Assembly (NCBI GenBank): GCA_000507305.1
Contig: DF239277.1
Coordinates: forward strand, 1,748 to 65,747
Reading direction: 5' to 3'
Source of the DNA: Breviolum minutum Mf 1.05b.01
Lineage: Eukaryota > Sar > Dinophyceae > Suessiales > Symbiodiniaceae
Length of the DNA stretch: 64,000 nucleotides
Part shown: in pieces, positions 57,188-64,000 of the stretch
Layout: every line of letters starts with the position of its first letter
Numbering within the stretch: the stretch's first letter is position 1
The notes under the pieces: model-generated
Told to the model about the DNA's origin: nothing
The model's database searches: none
What the model saw: only the letters and a program-made list of their open reading frames with translations
Position numbers and translations under genes: made by a program

Positions 57188-58831
57188 TCAAGTGTAGTAG
57201 TCTTGTGGGCTTGGGTTGTTCTTCATCTCACCCACTTGATCCGTTGGACCAGTCCTGCTCTGAGTAGACTTACATATCCTCCCTGGCACTGGTAGCTGCG
57301 GATGGGAACCGTAGAGTGTGCTAGGTTGCAAGTACTCTCCTGGCCCAGGTTGATCAGGTGTCTTGGTGATACCAGAACTTCTTGGCATCATTGACCATGC
57401 TGGTGCTCTGGGTCTAATCTCGTTGTATTTTGAACTCATGTCTCCAGCCATACCTCCCTCCTCTGCTGCTTTGGCTGACTTAAACTGGGAGCCAAATGAA
57501 ACCTTTGCCCGCATGGTAAACTTTGGCGCCGACACTTGATCTGCTCTTCCGAACTTGTGGCTATTGTTTGGACCCGACATCACAGTGTTGTAGTCATGGG
57601 GGCTCGGGTTGTTCTTCATCTCACCCACTTGATCCGTTGGACCAGTCCTGCTCTGAGTAGACTTACATATCCTCCCTGGCACTGGTAGCTGCGGATGGGA
57701 ACCGTAGAGTGTGCTAGGTTGCAAGTACTCTCCTGGCCCAGGTTGATCAGGTGTCTTGGTGATACCAGAACTTCTTGGCATCATTGACCATGCTGGTGCT
57801 CTGGGTCTAATCTCGTTGTATTTTGAACTCATGTCTCCAGCCATACCTCCCTCCTCTGCTGCTTTGGCTGACTTAAAAGGTGAACCAAAGCTTGTCTTTC
57901 CTCTCATTGTCCATTTTGGGGGCAAATCAATGCTTGCCTTATAAGCCCCTTGTCTGATTCCTTGCCCTTTACAAGGTGCACTTTGTGTTCTTGCTTGCGA
58001 GCCTTGGCTATGGCCTTTCATGTTTTGTTTCATGTTGGTTTGCTTTGCCTGGTGCGATTTTGCAGCTGCTGCCTTCTCTTTCTTGCCAGCCTCTTGCTTC
58101 TCAAATTCTCCTGGTTTCTCTGAGGCATCTTGCTTTCCAGCCTCTTCTGTTTGCGGTGGAGCTGGTGGTTCGCCATTCTCGGCAGGCTTCTCTGCATTGT
58201 CTTGCTTGTCAACTTCTCCTGGTTTCTCTGAGGCATCTTGCTTCCCAGCCTCTTCTGTTTGCGGTGGAGCTGGTGGTTCGCCATTCTCGGCAAGCTTCTC
58301 TGCATTGTCTGGCTTGTCAACTTCTCCTGGTTTCTCTGAGGCATCTTGCTTTCGAGCCTCTTCTGTTTGCGGTGGAGCTGCTGGTTTGCCATTTTCAGCT
58401 CCTTCTATGTCAGCGGGCTCATCTCCCACTGCGTGTGCTATTGTTTTCCCTTCTATCTCCGAGGGTGCTGGATTCCCTCCTGCGTGTGGTGCTTCTATAT
58501 CATCTTGCTCAAAGTCGTTTGAGCCTTCTATCTCTGGGGGTGCTGGATCCCCTCCTGCGTGTGGTGCTTCTATATCATCTAACTCAAAGTCTCGTGAGCC
58601 TTCTATCTCAGGGGGTGCTGGATCCCTTCCTGCATGTGGTGCTTCTATATCATCTAGCTCAAAGTCGTTTGAGCCTTCTATCTCTGGGGGTGCTGGATTC
58701 CCTCCTGCATGCGGTGCTTCTATGTCGTCCAGCTCATGATCATCTGTTGATTGCCCTTCCATGCCAAGTATCTCATTTTGTGCCGGATGAACATCTGCCA
58801 GCTCAATGCTACTCTCATGATCTCCCAGGTC
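57188..58831 (-). CDS. PG-rich (SHIPPO/STPG) repeat protein
   Basis: A 1,644-base exon starts after CTATTTTGCTTTAG in phase 0 and ends at TGA, 547 codons. The N-terminal half holds four 25-residue acidic repeats (ELDDIEAPHAGG, EIEGSNDFE; 75-base units at 58,481-58,760) and three 36-residue Glu/Pro-rich repeats (PPAPPQTEEAGKQDA; 108-base units at 58,141-58,390). The C-terminal half holds two nearly identical 131-residue blocks with the sperm-tail PG-rich motif (DQPGPGEYLQPSTLYG, NNPSPHDYN). Such repeats occur in ciliary and flagellar proteins, some of them microtubule inner proteins; a flagellar role is inferred. A 5' exon may start at about 59,166 (MGDAEMEEL after ACCTCCAG), but the phase link is not closed. 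Confidence 0.8.
   Translation of the reverse strand, partial: DLGDHESSIELADVHPAQNEILGMEGQSTDDHELDDIEAPHAGGNPAPPEIEGSNDFELDDIEAPHAGRDPAPPEIEGSRDFELDDIEAPHAGGDPAPPEIEGSNDFEQDDIEAPHAGGNPAPSEIEGKTIAHAVGDEPADIEGAENGKPAAPPQTEEARKQDASEKPGEVDKPDNAEKLAENGEPPAPPQTEEAGKQDASEKPGEVDKQDNAEKPAENGEPPAPPQTEEAGKQDASEKPGEFEKQEAGKKEKAAAAKSHQAKQTNMKQNMKGHSQGSQARTQSAPCKGQGIRQGAYKASIDLPPKWTMRGKTSFGSPFKSAKAAEEGGMAGDMSSKYNEIRPRAPAWSMMPRSSGITKTPDQPGPGEYLQPSTLYGSHPQLPVPGRICKSTQSRTGPTDQVGEMKNNPSPHDYNTVMSGPNNSHKFGRADQVSAPKFTMRAKVSFGSQFKSAKAAEEGGMAGDMSSKYNEIRPRAPAWSMMPRSSGITKTPDQPGPGEYLQPSTLYGSHPQLPVPGRICKSTQSRTGPTDQVGEMKNNPSPQDYYT
57208..57890. repeat. 393-base tandem duplication inside the PG-rich gene
   Basis: The segment from 57,208 recurs from 57,601 with an offset of 393 bases (131 codons) and only scattered differences over about 280 bases. 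The frame is kept. Confidence 0.9.
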
Positions 58832-59225
58832 CTAAAGCAAAATAGCAGGATGACAACATGAGCATTCACACATCCAAAGAAAGACTTCTATCATCAAGCC
58901 TTCCACTATCAACTGTTGTGTGGTTTCAAACTGTTTCAATCTTTACTCCGTAGACATTTATAACGGAAAAATATGGAAAATATCAAAATGCTGTTTTGTC
59001 AACAGATCCCCTGAAATTTTGAGACACCCCAAAGGTGTATATCTGAGACACCACAGAAATGAGGATTTGGAAAAATCACCAAAGGATATCCCCAGATTGA
59101 TTCTTCTTTTTGATGCATATCCCCTGCAAAATTCAACTGAAGCTCCTCCATCTCGGCGTCACCCATCCTGGAGGTGTGAGGTTTTGAGGTGAGGCTGCAC
59201 ACATTGCCACATTGAATGAATGGTT

Positions 59226-59400
59226 CTACGATGCTTCAGGTCTGTTGAATGAAGTTGAATGGAGTCCCAAAGATTCCCGAGTTTCACAATCAAAACCAAC
59301 TGTTATGGAAGTAATTTGATAGTTTTCCAGAATCTGGGGTGATAGACATGCCATCGTCTCAGTCTTTCTGTCGTCTCCTAGAAGAGAGAACTCACTGTAC
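59226..59400 (-). CDS. Exon of an unrecognised gene
   Basis: After GATTTGGAAG or AGTACAG the minus strand reads SLLGDDRKTETMACLS and QITSITVGFDCETRESLG, stopping at 59,226. Natural composition; family unknown. Confidence 0.45.
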
Positions 59401-59499
59401 TTCTTCCAAATCACAGATCCATTATTCCCAAAAATAGATATGCAGGAAAACCAAGTCCTGCGAGTATCTTAGCTGCTTTACTGGCCAAGAATTGAGACT

Positions 59500-59600
59500 T
59501 TACAAATCCAAAATCTGCACTGTAACTCTGCTAAACAAATGGCAGCAATGACAAGAGAGGCCTTCAGGATGAAGATGATCGCCTTCGCAGTTCATGGTCA
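59500..59600 (-). CDS. Cys/His-rich exon candidate
   Basis: After TTTTTGTAAG the minus strand reads MVLTMNCEGDHLHPEG then CHCCHLF. Closely spaced Cys and His could bind metal. Boundaries are partly uncertain. Confidence 0.4.
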
Positions 59601-59773
59601 ACACCATCTTACAAAAATTCAAGAAACCCAAAGGAAACCTCTGTCGCAACAGAGGAAGTAAAACTATGATGTAAATTGATTCATCAGTATCCGAAAGTGT
59701 GCATGATAACATTGTAGTTGTATTGGGTGCATGCATCAACAGGCTGGCAAAACAAAAGGTGTCACCATCCCAC

Positions 59774-59936
59774 CTGCAAAGCTTCTTAATCTTGCTCTCG
59801 TGACTGCGGCTCTTGGTCTCTGTTCATACACCCCTGGCGAAACATCCAAGATCTCCGACGGGGATGGAGCTTTCCACATCAACAAAGCCCGCCTTCTCGT
59901 GCTTTGCAGCGCCAAGGGAATGATGTCAGATTGGTA
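59774..59936 (-). CDS. Exon of an unrecognised gene, antisense also open
   Basis: Acceptor (CAGATTTACAG) and donor (TTTGCAG, GTGGGA) delimit 163 bases, phase 0 to 1, reading SDIIPLALQSTRRRALLM then a basic RPRAAVTRARLRSFA. The plus strand is open across the same stretch (KLLNLALVTAALGL). Minus is preferred because both splice sites fit. Confidence 0.4.
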
Positions 59937-60279
59937 CTGTAAATCTGTGTAAAAATTGTTGTTATACCTCATTGATCCTCATCGTCTTTTGCCAGCTAAT
60001 CAGCAAGGAAATCAATGGCTCTAGTAGGATGTATGATACTCTTCATTAGATTTGCTTGGTATATTACGCTGTCATATCCGATCATATCTCCTCGAATAAA
60101 TAGTAGTATTATACATTAATATCATATACTATCATCGTATATTCATATCAAGTTGGAGGGTATGTACTGTCACTGTGTATCCAAATACATACAGTATGAA
60201 ATGAGTCTCTGCACTTTCTCAGTCACTCTACACCGGCGGGGCAGCGGCAGCAAGAGTAAGCATCTATTGGTCAAGTCAA

Positions 60280-62435
60280 ATCTTTAAGAACTTGCAACGA
60301 AACGCAAGCAGTATTTTGAGGTCATGCACAAGTCTGTGAAGATTCAAAGTACATAAAGGAAACTTGGGGAAATCACAAGGAAATGCATATAAAAATGCCA
60401 GTCGCTCAAACGATCCAAATCCACCTTTTTCTGCCGGCTCTGATGCAGCGTCTGAGACTGCAGCTAAAAGCCTGGCGGAGTTACCAACTGACTCTATCTT
60501 CAGGGCTTTTGATCAGTTGGTGACTGTCCATTCACATGTAATACATTGGATAAGATACCCCGCACCCACCAGGACTGTTACAGTTTTTGTAGGGAATTTG
60601 AACCTTCATTTGGCACTTCTACTGGGTGGCGGGTAGATCCAAGTAATACATCAAAACACATCCTCCAGTTTGAAAAACACGGCATGTAAATCCGTACCAA
60701 AAACACGTGAATCTTGCAATTTTCCGCTTACAATTTCTGAGTGACGAAAAAACATTTCCCTCGACTGCTGCCTGTGTGCAACATTCCTCCAATGGTCCAC
60801 TGCCAAAATAAGTTCTTCATCATTGAAGAACTTCATGGATGCTGATGCTGACAGGAGGGCCTGTAGCATCACAAGACATCTATGATGATCTCGACCACCT
60901 GACTATACCTCTTTCCTTTCTGAATACATGGATCTCTTTGTTCCCTACACCTTTATCAGAGATTTAAAAAAGGATAAAGGATGGATAGCAAGCTCCAACT
61001 GAGACATTCTGTAAGTCCAGCATTTGCAGCATCCTGCCACATGCCCACCTCCATGTCCATCAACTTCAGAAAGAGTTCTGGCACCCCCTCGAAATAGAAG
61101 ATATGCGGCAGCATAGCCCAGTCACTATAGGAGGACCATTCTAATGCCTGCCTCCAATCGCTGTGAGAAGGCCGAAGGTTTCTTCTGCTATACTGTAGGT
61201 GCAAGCTGATATGAGGAAATCGGCATTTTCTGTGGTTATAAAGAACTCAATACTTAGCAGTACTGTTTTTTGAAGAGACATTGTTGGTATAAATGGTATA
61301 CACGCATAGTTGGATCACCAAGACACTCGACTCCCATCGGTTGATGTATCGAAGCAAAGAATGGAGATGACTCCTTGAATCGCGAGGTCCGGGAAAAAGG
61401 TTGAATCAAAACAACTCATACAAAAGAAATCATCGTAAAGCTGCTAGTTTTTGATTTTTGTTGATACCACATTCAATACTGTAACACCAAGCAAAAAAAA
61501 ACTAGATGAAGGATTTGAATTCGCACCTTTTTGAGGAGAATTATCTATGAGATCTCTGATCTCTCACTTCATGAGATTCGTTGTAAATCCATATCAAATC
61601 CCAGGTTCTGGTAGTGCAAAGGCTGAAGTTTCACCGTGCGGATATTCATGGATAAATTCCATCTGAGGTGAAGTATGTGGACCCAGAAGCCATCGCCATA
61701 GATCTTTGGGAACAAACGTTGGCATATTCACCTTGGCGACATTCTGAGTGATAAACAAACGCCAAAAATGACCTTTCTCGAAAGGTCTCAGGATTGGCAA
61801 AGCACTAGATTGATGTTCGGTGAAACAAGTAGCCTATCACTACCAGCCTACCAGTACCAGTTCGCTCTCAAAACTGCTGCTACGATTCTATGATGTTATT
61901 TGTTATGTTTATAATTGTTTATAGTTATTGTTACATCACACTCTGCTTCGCCAAGTTTTACCTTGTCTCAAGCGAATATGAATTGATGGTTCACTCAAAA
62001 GGTCTCCAAGTCAGCCCAGCTCACTGAATATAGCTCGTTGAAGAGGAAGATGGTGGTATCATACGGTAAGCACACAGCTGCCCGATGTGATGCCAACCTC
62101 TTGTATGGCATATGTGGTACCTCAATCTCAAATCAAATCTCAATGTGGTGATTTTTTCAAATTTCGGACTTCTGGATAGTTCACCAAATCGGTAGCCCAT
62201 AGGATCCATGGAAAAACATGGTATATTCACCAGACCTACTAGTTTCCCTTATAAGAAAAAATCAACCATTCATCTAGGTTTTTGTCTACCATTTTTCCAT
62301 GGATCCTATGGACTATGGCTCAGTTTCTGTTGAAAAACTGACACACCTGACCTTAATCTCACCTGTGTGGTCCTTCCAAGTCTTGGCATTTTCCAAGACT
62401 TCCGTGCGGGTACGGGCCTCAGCTTCAGGTCCAAT
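60280..62435 (-). CDS. Unrecognised multi-exon gene
   Basis: Clear exons: 62363-62435 (EARTRTEVLENAKTWKD, phase 0 to 1); one from 61804 down to about 61,600 (KGHFWRLFITQNVAKVN, FVPKDLWRWLLGP); one from 61184 down to about 61,000 (RPSHSDWRQALEWSS, ELFLKLMDMEVGMWQD); 60660-60860 (FFNDEELILAVDHWRN, phase 0 to 0); and about 60290-60520 (KIESVGNSARLLAAVS to a TGA). The composition is that of a large soluble protein rich in Trp and acidic residues. Phases between the middle exons are not closed, so exons are missing or some donors are non-canonical. The first intron holds hairpin copy C. No family was recognised. Confidence 0.55.
62194..62320. mobile_element. MITE-like hairpin, copy C
   Basis: The left arm AGCCCATAGGATCCATGGAAAAA (62194 onward) pairs with the right arm ending TTTTTCCATGGATCCTATGG (to about 62,310). 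The loop contains AAAATCAACCATTCAT, shared with copy A. It starts 42 bases inside the intron that follows exon 62363-62435. Confidence 0.7.
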
Positions 62436-62732
62436 CTGGTGAAAAATCCATGGCAAAGTGGGCCGATCGCGGTTAATGGGGTTATCACACCCTACTTACA
62501 GGGGTAAAAATACTTCGTTTATAACTGGCAGGGGCCATGGCACATGTATTTGCCAAAACAAAATATGTTAATCTTTCACTGCTATTTCAGTTTCATTTAA
62601 AATTTCACAGGTTTTTCCGTGGTTTACATTATAAAGATTCTTTTTTTTCTCCAGACCTCCACATTCAACCTTTTTAATCCACTGCGCGGTCACGTCTCAC
62701 CAGCTTTCACGAAAAACTGCAGGGCCGCGATG

Positions 62733-62905
62733 TCAAAGATCCAGATGATTGTGGTCCATGTCCGAAACGTGTGAATCGCTGAATCGCATCATGAAGGCGC
62801 ATCTTGTTGGAATTTTGATGTCATGGAAGTCGAATTTCCTCCATCTCAAAGATTTCTTTTTTGTACCTGCCAACGCACAGTTTTCTTTAAGAGCTGGGTG
62901 GCTAA
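62733..62905 (-). CDS. Candidate exons, unknown protein
   Basis: A short exon after TAGCCACCCAG reads LLKKTVRWQ or ALKENCALAG before GTACAA. A terminal exon after ATCTTTGAG reads RKFDFHDIKIPTRCAF and ends in TGA at 62,733. The phases of the two do not match as chosen. Confidence 0.4.
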
Positions 62906-63230
62906 AGTTGTAGGGCAAAGATGTGACAAATAAAATGTGGTGTGTATAAGCATAATATGAAATATGATACAATGATTGGCGCCATGGCCATACATTCAAA
63001 CAACACGTGTCTTCCTGTCTTCAGAATGTCTTCACACCCGCTTGTATTTTTCGTACTAATTGTGAGATCACATACTGACTCTTGAAAGCTTGCAGAGTGG
63101 ATTTGGCTGACAAGGAAAGCACCATAATAATAAGACTATCCGTGCAATTCATGGCGATTCGAATACTGTTCGATCTGCCCATACTCAGATATCTATAGAT
63201 CTTCACTGAATTTTCAGCCTAGATACCCAC

Positions 63231-63335
63231 GAATTTGCAGGGAAGGAGACACCTTTGGCAACTCTTCTGTTGGAATTGAAACAAGGGCAACGCCTTTGTT
63301 TTCAATGCTACGTCCTGGAGGATCGCTGGAAAAAT
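63231..63335 (-). CDS. Exon of an unrecognised gene
   Basis: Acceptor (GATGTTGTTGCAG) and donor (AAATTC, GTGGGT) delimit 105 bases, phase 1 to 1, reading FSSDPPGRSIENKGVALVS and PTEELPKVSPSLQI. The plus strand is also open, but its peptide is less protein-like. Partners lie outside the part resolved here. Confidence 0.5.
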
Positions 63336-63339
63336 CTGC

Positions 63340-64000
63340 AACAACATCGACATCAACAACAAAATGTCCATACCAAAACATCCTTTCTTCATTTCCGCTG
63401 TATGATCACACCTCAAACAATTGATTCCTTAAACATCCTAGGCACAATTCCTTGACTTCTAGAAACTTGACTCCATCAACATGGTAAACAGAATCAGCGA
63501 TGACTCGATGTTGAATTCATGTCGATGAGCAGTGTTTCAATTCAAGTAATGTAAGAATAGATGACTGTTCAAAGTGCTCTGATTCAAGTAAGTTAAGTCT
63601 AAGATCTGCGAAAAACAAAAATGATAATAATAATAATAATACGTAATAAAAACTGCCTAAGTGGTCTACGTACCATCACCCCGTAGGGTAAAAAAACGGA
63701 TCTCCTGTGAGGGTTCCTTGTCCAGAAATGCTGACAGCACCCTTCAACTGTAGCCCATCCACTGTCACCTCTCACAGCTTTCAGCGGTGCATATGACTAA
63801 TCTTTGAGAGCAATCCTTCGCATATGTTCAAAAGTATTTTACCATTAGAGATAGCGAACCCACATTGAGAACATCATGTTAATGTGTTTTTTTGCAAATA
63901 ACATGCTCATACAATTGTTTATGTCCTTCCTTCAGGCGCCAAATCAGTAGACAGATGTTGGGAAATTCCAACATGCGCAGATCTGAGGTGAGCGCATCAC
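63340..64000. other. Window end without a supported gene
   Basis: AT-rich DNA with a short (AAT)n run near 63,630. No supportable exon. Confidence 0.35.

Noticed and set aside
57976..58845. Plus-strand readings of 289 and 239 codons opposite the PG-rich gene
   Set aside because: They are antisense images of the tandem repeats; the minus frame carries the PGPGEY motifs and a proper acceptor.
1..64000. tRNA, rRNA and CRISPR-like arrays
   Set aside because: No cloverleaf with a GTTCRANYC arm, no ribosomal core sequence and no regularly spaced repeats were seen by eye; a tRNA search program would be needed to exclude degenerate tRNAs.

Overview
This is nuclear DNA from a eukaryote, most probably a dinoflagellate. 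Coding sequence is split into many short exons (about 25-200 bases) that join only when splice sites and reading phases are tracked by hand. Exons end at AG and are usually followed by G. Several donors that the protein families require are GC or GA instead of GT. Nearly every gene reads on the minus strand, as in a dinoflagellate unidirectional gene block, and one gene pair is a tandem near-copy. No bacterial operon, rRNA, tRNA or CRISPR array was seen. The genus cannot be read from the sequence, and no spliced-leader relic was found.

Layout, left to right (minus strand unless stated). 1-2.9 kb: AT-rich, microsatellites, a few exon candidates. 3.1-5.3 kb: TBC-domain Rab GTPase-activating protein. 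5.8-8.5 kb: two unrecognised genes. 8.7-9.7 kb: endonuclease I family nuclease. 11.4-14.0 kb: two unrecognised multi-exon genes whose phases close exactly. 16.0-18.1 kb: tandem pair of Cys-rich membrane proteins. 18.7-24.0 kb: unrecognised genes, including one with seven phase-consistent exons. 24.35-29.5 kb: a glutathione S-transferase (GST)-family gene reconstructed from 16 exons. 29.5-42.2 kb: AT-rich DNA with scattered exons and trinucleotide repeats. 43.0-43.8 kb: UBA/CUE-like protein with Ala-Asp-Pro repeats. 44.8-46.1 kb: aspartyl/asparaginyl beta-hydroxylase. 46.4-53.2 kb: further unrecognised exons. 53.4-54.3 kb: a second GST-like protein in one long exon. 55.46-55.70 kb: the one convincing plus-strand exon. 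57.2-58.8 kb: PG-rich (SHIPPO/STPG) repeat protein. 59-63.4 kb: more unrecognised exons.

Functionally this is a linear run of unrelated genes (membrane traffic, glutathione chemistry, protein hydroxylation, a nuclease, a probable axonemal protein), not a pathway cluster. The points most worth following are the GC/GA donors, the mosaic divergence of the tandem pair, short hairpin elements of which two lie inside introns, and a 335-base intron with the same 11-base unit near both ends. Introns and intergenic DNA are rich in TA, CAT, CAA and CTA repeats.
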